Positions 1 to 8,708 of a DNA stretch of 42,464 bases are shown piece after piece (positions within the stretch are counted from its first letter, which is position 1; each line of letters begins with the position of its first letter). The translations under genes were made by a program, and so were the position numbers. The stretch spans positions 1-42,464 of the forward strand of contig JAIEMG010000233.1 of NCBI GenBank assembly GCA_019752375.1. The letters run 5' to 3'. Under the pieces are notes generated by a model. That model was not told where the DNA came from and searched no databases. It saw nothing but the letters and a program-made list of their open reading frames with translations. The DNA is from Gemmataceae bacterium (GTDB lineage Bacteria > Planctomycetota > Planctomycetia > Gemmatales > Gemmataceae).

Positions 1-68
1 ACGGTCCGCCCCCGCACGACGGCACGAGAAAAATCAGCGACGGAGCTTGACAAAAGCGGTCTCATAGA

Positions 69-96
69 AGGCGGTTTTCCGACCGCCTGAAGGCGG
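69..96. terminator. GC-rich hairpins downstream of the PQQ/TPR gene
   Basis: A 7-bp perfect stem (69-75 pairs with 82-88) can alternatively refold as a second short palindrome (83-88 with 91-96). It lies about 35 bases past the stop of the minus-strand PQQ/TPR gene, where a terminator is expected. No clear T-tract follows on the minus strand, so it could equally be a planctomycete intergenic repeat. Nothing else is visible in 1-128. Confidence 0.35.
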
Positions 97-128
97 GACT
101 ACGAACAATACGAAGAGCTTTCCGTTCC

Positions 129-3100
129 CTAGCGAAGCCCCCACATCTGGCCATTGGTCACGACAACCGCCGAGCGCTGGAAGACCGCCAGCGATGCGCT
201 GGTGCCCGATGCGGTGAAATTCAAGCGCTGGATCGGCCGGCCGTCACGCGGATCGCAGCAGTGCACGGGAAAGCTGCTCGACGACTGTTCCATGCGTGCG
301 CGCGCCAGGATCAATGGTAGCGCCGATGGCAACGGCAGTGGAGCCAGGGTGGGCAGCAGCGCGCCGGGGCTCGCCGGCAGCGAGCGGCGCATCAGCAACG
401 CCGGTTCCAGGTCGGTGAATGCGTGTAGCGGGTGTGCGAGCAAGCCCTGGCGGGTAAGGACGACGTGCCAGCGCGTGTCGCGCGGGGAGAGCGATTGCTG
501 CCAGATGCGTTTGCCGTCCGCCAGGCCGATGGCGAGCAGCGTGTTTCCGGCGGACAGGTAAACCGCGGTCGCGTCGAGCGCTGCTGGGCTCAGTCCCTGG
601 GCATTGATCGAGCCGGGCAGCAGCGTCGTCCACCGGGAGACGCCGTTGCGCAGGTCGAGACGTTCCAGCTCGCAACCGTAGTTGCGCGGCACCAGGAGCA
701 GGACGCACTCCTCGCAGACGACCACCTGAGCCGGCTCGCCCGTCAAGCTGTGCACACGGTCGAGCGCATGGCGCCAGACTTCCTTGCCCGTCACTGCTTC
801 GGTCAAGATCACACCACCCGCACAAGCCAGGCAGAGATGGCGCGGACCGACGGCCACGGGAGGCTGCACCCAGCGGCCCAGCGGCGCGGCCAGATTGCCG
901 AGCGGTTGCCCGGTCATCGAGTCGAGCATGCGATAGCCACCGGCGCTCTGGACCCGGACGCGATCAATGTCGGCGTGGTACAGCGGTCCGCTGCCGGCCG
1001 AGAGCAGATGTTGCCAGAGCAACTGTCCGGTTTCGACGTCGAGCGCAGTCAGTCGCCGTCGGCCGTCCTGAAACAGCAGCCGAGACGCAAGCAGTCCGAA
1101 GTCGGACAGCGGCGTGTCGGCTGCGAGAAGACACCAGAGCACTTGGCCGTCAGTCGCCCTGAAACAAGTGGCACCATCAGTTCCGGCGACAATCGTGAGG
1201 TCGCCGTGCCGCCCAAGCCAGGACGCGGCATGGTGCAATGGCCGTGTCCAGCGCTCCTTGCCGTCGGCAAGGCTGTGGCAGGTCAGCGAGTGCCCGACCA
1301 CGCAGCCAAAGGCGAAGTCGGAACACGACGACACCGCTCCGTTCTCTGCCAGAAGCGTGAAGTCGTCCTTCCCCGAAATCGGTGCGATGTGCCAGGCTCG
1401 CGACAACGGCAAGGCGAGATTCGGCCGAGCGGCGGCATCAGGCTTGAACAAGGGATTCTGCAGTTGCAGTGCAGCGAACTCCGCCAGGTTGCGTTTGGCG
1501 TCCAGCGAAGGCACCGTCAGTGCGCCATGCTCGCGGCCGAGGCGATTCCACGTCGCCGCGGCGGCGCTCCACGTCTCTGCCGCCTCGTAGCCTCGGGCGA
1601 GCTGCGCCAGGGCCACGGCACGCTCGGCATCGGTCGTGCCGTGACGCAGCCACCAGCGCTCCGCGAACGATGGGGACTCCTTCTGCTCCGTCAGTCGTTT
1701 CATCGCCGACCGCGTGACCGACGCATTGGGAAAGTTCAGCGCCAATCGTTCGATGACTCTTTCGGGGGCGTCCTTCGGCGCGGCGGCGAGCCTGTCGCGG
1801 GCTGATTGCTCGAATCGGGCGTAGATTGGTGCACCATGGGCTCGGACCAACTCGTCGATGCGCCGGGCCGCGATGACTCCGCCAGGCTGCGGCAAGCCGG
1901 ATGGATTGGCCGCGATCGTGGCGCGCAAGTCGTCGTCCATCAGGACCGACTGCCAGGCTTCCACCGCACGTTCGAAGCGGCCAGCTTGCTTCCAGAGGTC
2001 AACGCTGCGGACGATAGCGTGGAGCCGCCATGTCGGCGGAAAATCGCTGGCCGCCGCACGAGCGAGATGCCCCGTCGCGGCATCCCATTGCTTCTCCTGC
2101 GCCGCACGCTCGGCCATCAATGTCAGCAATTCGTGGCGCATGCTCCTTGCCCGGCTGTGGAGCAAGGACATCTGCCGGCGCTCGCCGGCCGCCAGGCGCT
2201 CAGCTTTTGTCAGGGACTCCACGGCATCCGCATCCTGACCGGAGTCGGCCTGTGCCAGGGCCAGGCGAAACTGTACCAGTGCCGACGCCGGCTGAGCGGC
2301 CGCTTCTTTGCGGCGATTCTCCAGGAAATGCGATTCGGGAACGTAGCCGAGCAACTCGCGATCAGTGGCGACAATCAGGCAGCCCTTGCCGACTGCCAAG
2401 TTGCCTCGCACCGTGTTCGGCATCGGCGGATCTGCTGCCTCGCCGTCTTCTTGATTGAGGATGCGCAATCCGTCCACGGTCGGCCAGAACACACGTGAAC
2501 CTGCCAGGAGGCCGCGGCCAAGCGTCGGCAGTTCGGTGCCATCGGCGGGCTGCTGCCAGTGAGGGAGGTCCTCGCCGGTTGCCGCGTCCACGGCACGGAT
2601 GCCGCGCGGCTGCGATCCGGTCGTGAAGATCAGTTTGCCGTGCGACACGCCCAGCAGATGCACGACCTCGATGGGCTTGCTTTCCCACAACGTCCGGCCC
2701 GTCACCGCGTCTAGACAGAGTATGCGATCGTGGTCGGCGGGCGCGATGAAGAGCCGACCACCGGCGTAGACGCAGGGCGCCAGGTCGCGCGGCGACGGCT
2801 GGCCATCCGCAGTCCGGCTGCCGCGGCGGGCGTAGCGCACCGCCCAGGCCCGCTTGCCGCCGGCCGCATCGAGCGCGACGACCGCGCCGGAGTGCGAGCA
2901 ATAGAAGACTTGACCGCCACCAAGGGTCAGCAGGTGGTGCCGATAACGCGGCTCGCCTTCCCACGACTCGCGGGCCTCGCAGACGTCGCGCTCCCAGCGC
3001 CGGGCGCCGGTCTCCGCACTGAAACAGTCGATCGCGGTGGTGGAACGGCCGTCGTTGGCGAAGCGCGTGCGGGCGATGTAGACGCGGCCCTCGCGCTCGA

Positions 3101-4460
3101 CCGGCGAGCCCTCGAAGAAGGCGGCCTCGGTATCCAGCACGCGCGCTTTCGCCTGCCATTGCAGCGGAAACCGGCCTTCCTTCGCGTCCGGCATGCCCAG
3201 GCAGACCAGGAAACTGTCGCCCTTGCCTTGGCGGAAGCCCTTGCCGTCCGGCGCCTTGGCCAGGCCGGTGGCACCGAGGCGGGCGTAGACTCGCCCATCG
3301 CCAACCGTCACGCTGAAACGCGCATCCGTCTTCAACGGCAGCTTCGTGTCCAGCTCGAGAACACCATTCTTCAAGTCGTCGATCAGGTCGCAGCGTGCGA
3401 TCCGCTTGCCCGTGAACAGGTCGTGAGCCGTCACTGTTCGAGCATCGCAGACCAGAACGAGATCGTTAATGATGGTCGGCAAGAATGCATATGCCTGCGC
3501 GGCTTTGGTCGGCGTCAGCACCTTGCCGACGTCGACCGGATCCTTGACCGGGTCGCTGCCGTCGAGGCGTACGCGCCACGGCTCGTCCAGCCAGCGACAG
3601 CGCGGCGCTCGCGTTGCCGACAGGTTACGCGCCGCATCACCGCCGACGGTGGTCCAGGGCTGCTCGTCGGCGGGTCCGGAAGGCTCCGCGATGGCAAGTT
3701 TCTGCAGGATGTCGGCATAGTTGCCTTTGCGGCCTGCGAAGTGTCCTTCCGCCTTGGCATGCGCGGTGCGAAACGCCTTCAGCTCGGCCAGTGCCGCGTC
3801 GCGCTCGCCGCGGACCAGCAAGACGAGCACCTGCTTGGCGCGGACCTGAGCCACTTCCACCTGCGGATCGGGGAAAACCAGTGACAATCCGGCATCACCC
3901 GGATTCGCCTTGCCGCTGGCCGGCCGCGCGACCATGCGCCACCACTGTTCGGCTTCTTCGAAATCGCCACGCTCGAAGGCGAGATCGCCGAGCAGGTCGA
4001 GGGCGCGATCAGTGTGCCGGCTGCAGAAGGCCTGATCAACCAGCCTGCGCAACATCGCCGCATCGCGTTCCTTGATGCCGGCCTCCAGCCACTTCTTCGC
4101 CTGCTCATCGACGCGGGCGCGGTACAGCTTGTGGGCCTCCGGCATGCCCGCAATGGCGATGTGGCAAAGTCGACGGGCCTGGACGCAGTGGTTCGGCTTC
4201 TGCGGATCGAGAGCAACGAGGTCATCGCCGCATTCATCGAGAATGCGCTGATACTCTTCGATGGCATCGGCCCACTGCTTCTTCTGCACCCGGCTGGCGG
4301 CTTCGGTCAGGCGTCGCCCGGTGGACGCAGCTTCGCCAAGCAGCTTGGCCGGCGGCAGCGGTTCCGTGGACGGCTCGGGCCAGACGGCCTCGCGGCCGGC
4401 GACAAGCCAGAGCACGAGCACGGCGATGGACCAGAACCGGCGAATCGAAGTGCGATCCAT
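129..4460 (-). CDS. Secreted PQQ-like beta-propeller protein with TPR regions
   Basis: A very large protein (about 1443 residues) beginning with an arginine-rich stretch and a hydrophobic signal or anchor segment (FWSIAVLVLWLVAG), so it is probably exported. Residues about 40-270 look like tetratricopeptide helices. Two blocks of PQQ-type blades follow, recognised by repeated 'G-x-x-x-W' strands such as TGARRWERD, TGRTLWESK, DGKERWTRP, TGQLLWQHL, TGKEVWRHA and DGKRIWQQS. The blocks are separated by a second helical TPR-like region. Such outer-membrane or periplasmic scaffolds are common in planctomycetes; the propeller may bind protein partners rather than PQQ, and no catalytic motif was seen. 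I chose the ATG at 4460 because a GAGGA motif lies 8 bases upstream; an ATG three codons earlier directly abuts that motif. It is apparently monocistronic. Confidence 0.85.
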   Translation of the reverse strand: MDRTSIRRFWSIAVLVLWLVAGREAVWPEPSTEPLPPAKLLGEAASTGRRLTEAASRVQKKQWADAIEEYQRILDECGDDLVALDPQKPNHCVQARRLCHIAIAGMPEAHKLYRARVDEQAKKWLEAGIKERDAAMLRRLVDQAFCSRHTDRALDLLGDLAFERGDFEEAEQWWRMVARPASGKANPGDAGLSLVFPDPQVEVAQVRAKQVLVLLVRGERDAALAELKAFRTAHAKAEGHFAGRKGNYADILQKLAIAEPSGPADEQPWTTVGGDAARNLSATRAPRCRWLDEPWRVRLDGSDPVKDPVDVGKVLTPTKAAQAYAFLPTIINDLVLVCDARTVTAHDLFTGKRIARCDLIDDLKNGVLELDTKLPLKTDARFSVTVGDGRVYARLGATGLAKAPDGKGFRQGKGDSFLVCLGMPDAKEGRFPLQWQAKARVLDTEAAFFEGSPVEREGRVYIARTRFANDGRSTTAIDCFSAETGARRWERDVCEARESWEGEPRYRHHLLTLGGGQVFYCSHSGAVVALDAAGGKRAWAVRYARRGSRTADGQPSPRDLAPCVYAGGRLFIAPADHDRILCLDAVTGRTLWESKPIEVVHLLGVSHGKLIFTTGSQPRGIRAVDAATGEDLPHWQQPADGTELPTLGRGLLAGSRVFWPTVDGLRILNQEDGEAADPPMPNTVRGNLAVGKGCLIVATDRELLGYVPESHFLENRRKEAAAQPASALVQFRLALAQADSGQDADAVESLTKAERLAAGERRQMSLLHSRARSMRHELLTLMAERAAQEKQWDAATGHLARAAASDFPPTWRLHAIVRSVDLWKQAGRFERAVEAWQSVLMDDDLRATIAANPSGLPQPGGVIAARRIDELVRAHGAPIYARFEQSARDRLAAAPKDAPERVIERLALNFPNASVTRSAMKRLTEQKESPSFAERWWLRHGTTDAERAVALAQLARGYEAAETWSAAAATWNRLGREHGALTVPSLDAKRNLAEFAALQLQNPLFKPDAAARPNLALPLSRAWHIAPISGKDDFTLLAENGAVSSCSDFAFGCVVGHSLTCHSLADGKERWTRPLHHAASWLGRHGDLTIVAGTDGATCFRATDGQVLWCLLAADTPLSDFGLLASRLLFQDGRRRLTALDVETGQLLWQHLLSAGSGPLYHADIDRVRVQSAGGYRMLDSMTGQPLGNLAAPLGRWVQPPVAVGPRHLCLACAGGVILTEAVTGKEVWRHALDRVHSLTGEPAQVVVCEECVLLLVPRNYGCELERLDLRNGVSRWTTLLPGSINAQGLSPAALDATAVYLSAGNTLLAIGLADGKRIWQQSLSPRDTRWHVVLTRQGLLAHPLHAFTDLEPALLMRRSLPASPGALLPTLAPLPLPSALPLILARARMEQSSSSFPVHCCDPRDGRPIQRLNFTASGTSASLAVFQRSAVVVTNGQMWGLR

Positions 4461-4665
4461 GCGCAACATCCTCGGGAGAATGGACCCGCGTTCGATTGTA
4501 CTCGGACGCGGGTGGCATTCCTAGTTACGCACGCGGAGGGAGGATTGGCGCATGGGAATCGTGTTTGCAAGGAAGGTAAATGGAAAGGGCGATGATGTGG
4601 AGGGACGGCTCTCTGTGCGTTCGAGCCACGCTTCCAGAAAGTCTCCATAGCGGGCGACAGCCGTG

Positions 4666-5034
4666 TTAATTGTTGCCGAAAGGATTGAGGAGTTTGAGTC
4701 CGGCAACCCACTCGAAATCCGTGGTGTTGCGAGTAACCAGGGTTCGTCCCGAAACCAGCGCAGTGCCTGCAATTAGCGCATCGCCCAGCGTCATCTTTTT
4801 GATCTGGCGCAGCTTGATGGCTTGACTGACCACAGCGCCGGAAATGGGGAGCACAGTGGCCGCTGCGAAAAACGCCTCGAAATGCTGACGGTCGTCGTCT
4901 GTCAGACGGTGGTAACCGAGCACTTCCACGGCACTCACCGCGGAAACGGCAGGAGCTTGTTCGACAATCAGGCGCCGAAGCTCATCGTGTTCCGGCTTGG
5001 CCGCGTAAATGATGATGTTGCTGTCGAGGAGCAT
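4666..5034 (-). CDS. PIN-domain ribonuclease toxin, VapC-like
   Basis: A 122-residue protein with the PIN-domain layout: N-terminal LLDSNIIIY with acidic D4, then E37 in SAVEVLGY, D85 in the TLGDALIAGTAL helix, and D106 near TRNTTDFEWV. These four acidic residues match the Mg2+-binding set of VapC-type RNases, which cleave tRNA or other RNA when freed from their antitoxin. The start lies 2 bases after the stop of the upstream small gene, the typical antitoxin-toxin arrangement with translational coupling. The length is normal for the family, with no sign of damage. The target RNA cannot be told from sequence. Confidence 0.85.
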   Translation of the reverse strand: MLLDSNIIIYAAKPEHDELRRLIVEQAPAVSAVSAVEVLGYHRLTDDDRQHFEAFFAAATVLPISGAVVSQAIKLRQIKKMTLGDALIAGTALVSGRTLVTRNTTDFEWVAGLKLLNPFGNN

Positions 5035-5036
5035 CG

Positions 5037-5300
5037 CTACTCCCTGCCCGGAAGCGGCCGATCCTCACGCGCTTCTCGCTGCCAGGCAACGGGATCGTTG
5101 ATGTGTTCCAGCGAACGGCTTGCGGCCAAGCTCTCCAGGGCTGCCGCCATGCGCTGTCCCTGGTTGCCATTCGGGACGGGCATCTTCTCAAGCAGCGTGA
5201 CGTGAACGCGCACCGCCTGGTCGGCCGGCAGCGATTGCGGGGCCTCTCCGCTCCACTCGATTCGATTGTCGTGCAGGATTCCCTGATATGTTTCGAGCAT
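5037..5300 (-). CDS. Putative antitoxin paired with the PIN toxin
   Basis: An 87-residue protein from the ATG at 5300, which is preceded by AGGAG with 8 bases spacing; a longer reading frame exists upstream but lacks such a signal. The N-terminal half (LETYQGILHDNRIEW...) forms a short beta-rich segment that resembles the beginning of DNA-binding antitoxins and proteins placed before planctomycete and cyanobacterial PIN toxins. The C-terminal half is helical and charged and could wrap the toxin. The assignment rests mainly on position, 2 bases before the toxin gene, and on size. I cannot name the antitoxin family from sequence alone. Confidence 0.7.
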   Translation of the reverse strand: MLETYQGILHDNRIEWSGEAPQSLPADQAVRVHVTLLEKMPVPNGNQGQRMAAALESLAASRSLEHINDPVAWQREAREDRPLPGRE

Positions 5301-5393
5301 GGCTCCGGCTCCTGGCCCAGTCGTTCCCATTTTATCCTATTATATCGGTGCTGTGGGAGCCACCAAGCAAAGAACACTGCACGGCTTTCGATC

Positions 5394-7196
5394 TCACGGC
5401 TCATCGGATTCCAGCACGGCCAGGAACGCTTCCTGCGGAATCTCGACTTGGCCGACCTGCTTCATGCGTTTCTTGCCGGCGGCTTGCTTGGCCCAGAGCT
5501 TGCGTTTGCGGCTGATGTCGCCGCCGTAGCACTTGGCGGTCACGTTCTTCTTCAGCGGCGCGATCGACTCGCGGGCGATGATCCGGCTGCCGATCGCGGC
5601 TTGCAGCACCACTTCGAACAGGTGCCGATCGATCTCATTACGCAGCTTCTTGACCAGGCTGCGGCCGCGCCGGTCCGCCTGCGCGCGGTGGACGATGGTC
5701 GACAGCGCATCGACGCGTTTGCCGGCCACCAGCACGTCGAGGCGCACCAGATCGGCGGGACGGTAGGCCAGGACTTCGTAGTCCATCGTGCCGTAGCCGT
5801 GCGTCACGCTCTTGAGCTTGTCGTACAGGTCGTAGATCACTTCCGCGAGCGGCATCTCGTAGACGAGCATGGCGCGCGTGGGGCTCAGGTATTCCGTGCG
5901 GATGAAGACGCCGAAGCGCTCGGAGCAGAGGCCCATCAGGTCGCCGATGTTCTCGCTGGGCAACAGAAAGCTGATGCGCACGATCGGCTCGCGGAACTCT
6001 TCGATCTGGCCTGCGTCGGGCACCTTCTGCGGGCTGTCGATGTTGAGGATTTCGCCCTTGCGCGTGAGGATCTCGTAGGTCGTGTTGGGCGCGGTCTGCA
6101 CCAACTCCAGCTCGCTGTCGCGCTCCAGACGCTGCTGGATGATTTCGCGGTGCAGCAGGCCGAGGAAACCGCAGCGGAAGCCGAAGCCGAGGCCCTCGCT
6201 GTTCTCCGGCAAGAAGGTGAAGCTGGAATCGTTGAGGCGGAGCTTGGCCAGGGCTTCGCGCAGGGCTTCGAAATCGCGGTTGTTGATCGGATAGAGCCCG
6301 CTGTAGACCATCGCCTTGGGCACCTTGTAGCCCGGCAATGCCGTGGTCGCGGGATGCAGCGCATCGGTGACGGTATCGCCGATGTGCACGTCCTGGATGT
6401 TCTTGAGCTGGGCCATGAAGAAGCCGACCTGGCCCGGCCCGAGCTCGTCGCAGTTGGTCATGGCGGGCCGAAACTGGCCGACGTCGCTGACCTCATGTTC
6501 GGTGGCGCCGCGCATCAACTTGATGCGCTCGCCCTTCTTCAGCGTGCCTTCCATGACGCGGACGTAGACCACCACGCCCTTGTAGGTGTCGAAATGGCTG
6601 TTGTAGACCAGCGCGCGCAGCGGCTCGTCGGCCTTGCCCTGGGGCGGCGGAACGCGTTCGATGATGGCGGCCAGGACTTCCTCGATGCCGATGCCCGCTT
6701 TGCCGCTGGCGCGGAGCACGCCGGTCGGCTCGATGGCCAGCGCCTGCTCCATCTCGGCGATGACGGCGTCGGGCCGGGCGATCGGCAGGTCGATCTTGTT
6801 GAGCACCGGCACGATGGTCAGGTTGTGCTCCATCGCGAGGAAGGCGTTGGCGACCGTCTGGGCCTGCACACCCTGGAAGGCATCGACGAGCAGGATCACG
6901 CCCTCGCACGCTGCCAGGCTGCGCGAGACTTCGTAGTTGAAATCGACGTGGCCGGGCGTGTCGATGAGGTTCAGCTCGTAGCGCTGGCCGGCATGCTCGT
7001 GATAGACCGTCACGGGATGCATGCGGATAGTGATGCCGCGTTCGCGTTCCAGGTCCATGCCGTCGAGGACCTGGGCGCGGAAGTCCCGCTGCGAGATGGC
7101 GCCGGTCTTCAGGAGGAACTGGTCCGCCAGCGTGCTCTTGCCGTGGTCAATGTGGGCGATGATGCTGAAATTGCGAATGAGGTTCGTTTGCGTCAT
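5394..7196 (-). CDS. lepA: Elongation factor 4 (LepA), ribosome-associated GTPase
   Basis: A full-length 600-residue LepA/EF-4. The N-terminal GTPase has the G1 motif AHIDHGKST, the G3 motif DTPGHVDF and the G4 motif NKIDLP. The C-terminal part contains the LepA-specific segment with GYGTMDYE and a basic end (KCYGGDISRKRKLWAKQAAGKKRMK) typical of the family. LepA acts on the ribosome during translation and initiation/assembly stress and is nearly universal in bacteria. The start matches the usual MxxxNIRNFSIIAHIDHGK-like beginning, although no Shine-Dalgarno motif precedes it. It is divergent from the amidohydrolase gene, with an 84-base shared upstream region. Confidence 0.97.
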   Translation of the reverse strand: MTQTNLIRNFSIIAHIDHGKSTLADQFLLKTGAISQRDFRAQVLDGMDLERERGITIRMHPVTVYHEHAGQRYELNLIDTPGHVDFNYEVSRSLAACEGVILLVDAFQGVQAQTVANAFLAMEHNLTIVPVLNKIDLPIARPDAVIAEMEQALAIEPTGVLRASGKAGIGIEEVLAAIIERVPPPQGKADEPLRALVYNSHFDTYKGVVVYVRVMEGTLKKGERIKLMRGATEHEVSDVGQFRPAMTNCDELGPGQVGFFMAQLKNIQDVHIGDTVTDALHPATTALPGYKVPKAMVYSGLYPINNRDFEALREALAKLRLNDSSFTFLPENSEGLGFGFRCGFLGLLHREIIQQRLERDSELELVQTAPNTTYEILTRKGEILNIDSPQKVPDAGQIEEFREPIVRISFLLPSENIGDLMGLCSERFGVFIRTEYLSPTRAMLVYEMPLAEVIYDLYDKLKSVTHGYGTMDYEVLAYRPADLVRLDVLVAGKRVDALSTIVHRAQADRRGRSLVKKLRNEIDRHLFEVVLQAAIGSRIIARESIAPLKKNVTAKCYGGDISRKRKLWAKQAAGKKRMKQVGQVEIPQEAFLAVLESDEP

Positions 7197-7280
7197 GGAG
7201 GGGAGTTTAGCAGTTTTGGCCGAACGTGAGTAGTCGGATAGAATCCGGATTCACCGCTGACGGCATTGCGGGAGCCTTTC

Positions 7281-8486
7281 ATGATTCAAACACTGACCGC
7301 TCGCTGGATCTTCCCCGTGGACGGCCCGCCGCTGGAACGCGGGACGATCGCGATCGACGGCGAGCGCATCGTTGCCGTCGAGCCGCAGGGCACGCGCACG
7401 GCCGACGTGGACCTGGGCAACGTCGCAATTCTGCCGGGGCTGGTCAATGCGCACACGCATCTGGATTTGAGCGGGATGCGCGGGAAATGTCCACCGACGT
7501 CGGAGTTTACCAACTGGTTGCGCGCGGTGATTCGGCATCGGCGGGGGCAGACTTCTGCGCAGGTCATGGAGGATATTCGCGCTGGTCTAGCGGAGAGCCT
7601 GAAGTGTGGCACGACATTGTTGGGGGACATTGCCGTTCAAGGTCTGAGTTGGACCGTGCTCTCACAGTCATCAATCAGGGCTATTGTGTTCTTTGAAGTG
7701 ATCGGACTAACTCGGGAGCGCGCATATGACGCGGATCAGGCTTGGATTTCCTGGCGAGAAAGTCACGCCGGCGTCCTCAACTGTCGGCCTGGCGTGAGCC
7801 CTCATGCCCCGTACAGCGTCCGGATGAGTCTTTTTTCCGCTTGTGGTCGCAGTGCCAATTACCATCAACTGCCAATCGCAGTGCATCTCGCCGAAACAAC
7901 TGACGAACTCGATCTCTTGCAAGCTCATCAGGGGCCGCTGGTTGCTTTTCTTCAAGAGCTAGGTGCGTTGGACTTTGACGGGCTTACACCGAATGTAGAC
8001 GCGGTGATCGCCCTTTGCGATCCGTTCGCAAGAACCCCACTGTTGCTCGCCCACGCAAACTACTGGGAGCCGCCATCCGAACCATCCCCTTACCACAACG
8101 TAATCTACTGCCCGCGCACCCACGCTGCCTTCGGCCATCCGCCACATCCGTTCCGCGAATTCCTGGCTCGTGGCGTCCGTGTTGCGCTCGGCACCGACAG
8201 CCTTGCGTCGAATCCCGAGCTCGACGTGCTGGCGGAAGCGCGATTCGTTCACGAAAAGTATCCCGACGTGCCTGGCGCGATCGTGCTGCGGATGGCGACC
8301 CTCAGCGGCGCCGAGGCGCTTGGCTGGGCCGACGAGACCGGCAGCTTGACGCCAGGAAAGTCGGCAGATCTGGTCGTCTTGCCCCTGGCGAATCGCGAAT
8401 CGGCCGATCCGCACTCTCTCATCCTCGAATCGAATTTGCCCGTCAGCTCCGTCATGTTTCGCGGGCAATGGACTCGCCAGGCCTGA
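7281..8486 (+). CDS. Amidohydrolase of the MtaD/SsnA/Atz deaminase type
   Basis: A 401-residue metal-dependent hydrolase. It has the small N-terminal composite domain, then the HTHLDL metal motif, the SPHAPYSV segment, the HLAETTDEL helix (metal His and a substrate-contacting Glu), the LLAHANYW His and the GTDSLASNPELDVL metal Asp region. These are hallmarks of aminohydrolases that deaminate purine-like substrates such as S-adenosylhomocysteine, 5'-deoxyadenosine, guanine or aminofutalosine. The YCPRTHAAFGH stretch recalls enzymes annotated as aminofutalosine deaminase, but no menaquinone genes are nearby, so the substrate stays open. The ATG at 7281 is chosen over a TTG 15 bases upstream because GGGAG lies 6 bases before it. 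Confidence 0.85.
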   Translation: MIQTLTARWIFPVDGPPLERGTIAIDGERIVAVEPQGTRTADVDLGNVAILPGLVNAHTHLDLSGMRGKCPPTSEFTNWLRAVIRHRRGQTSAQVMEDIRAGLAESLKCGTTLLGDIAVQGLSWTVLSQSSIRAIVFFEVIGLTRERAYDADQAWISWRESHAGVLNCRPGVSPHAPYSVRMSLFSACGRSANYHQLPIAVHLAETTDELDLLQAHQGPLVAFLQELGALDFDGLTPNVDAVIALCDPFARTPLLLAHANYWEPPSEPSPYHNVIYCPRTHAAFGHPPHPFREFLARGVRVALGTDSLASNPELDVLAEARFVHEKYPDVPGAIVLRMATLSGAEALGWADETGSLTPGKSADLVVLPLANRESADPHSLILESNLPVSSVMFRGQWTRQA

Positions 8487-8506
8487 ACGCCGCCAAACGG
8501 TCCACA

Positions 8507-8588
8507 GGCGAGCGTCGAGGCGTCAGCCCGACGTGTTTTCGCGACGATGTGGTGAGTTCCACGTCGGGCTGACGCCTCGACGCTCGCC
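8507..8588. repeat. Perfect 29-bp inverted repeat (hairpin)
   Basis: Bases 8507-8535 are exactly complementary to 8560-8588, with a 24-base loop; the outer flanks (around 8496-8501 and 8590-8595) are also partly complementary. It lies between the amidohydrolase stop and the GH57 start on the same strand. It may act as a terminator or mRNA stabiliser, or be a copy of a REP/MITE-like element. Confidence 0.85.
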
Positions 8589-8708
8589 AAACCGTTCGAC
8601 CTCTTGTTCCTTCGCCGTCTTGAAAGCACCCGTCGCTTGCCATATCCCAACCGGTGATGCCGGCGCGTCGTGATTTCGCATCCTCCTTTCGCACTCCGAG
8701 TCTTTCCC

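Noticed and set aside
432..2498. Long plus-strand frames across the PQQ/TPR gene
   Set aside because: They are antisense shadows caused by high G+C content; blade and TPR patterns are only on the minus strand.
5103..7229. 708-residue plus-strand frame opposite lepA
   Set aside because: It is the antisense shadow of lepA, rich in His/Ala/Asp with no recognisable domain.
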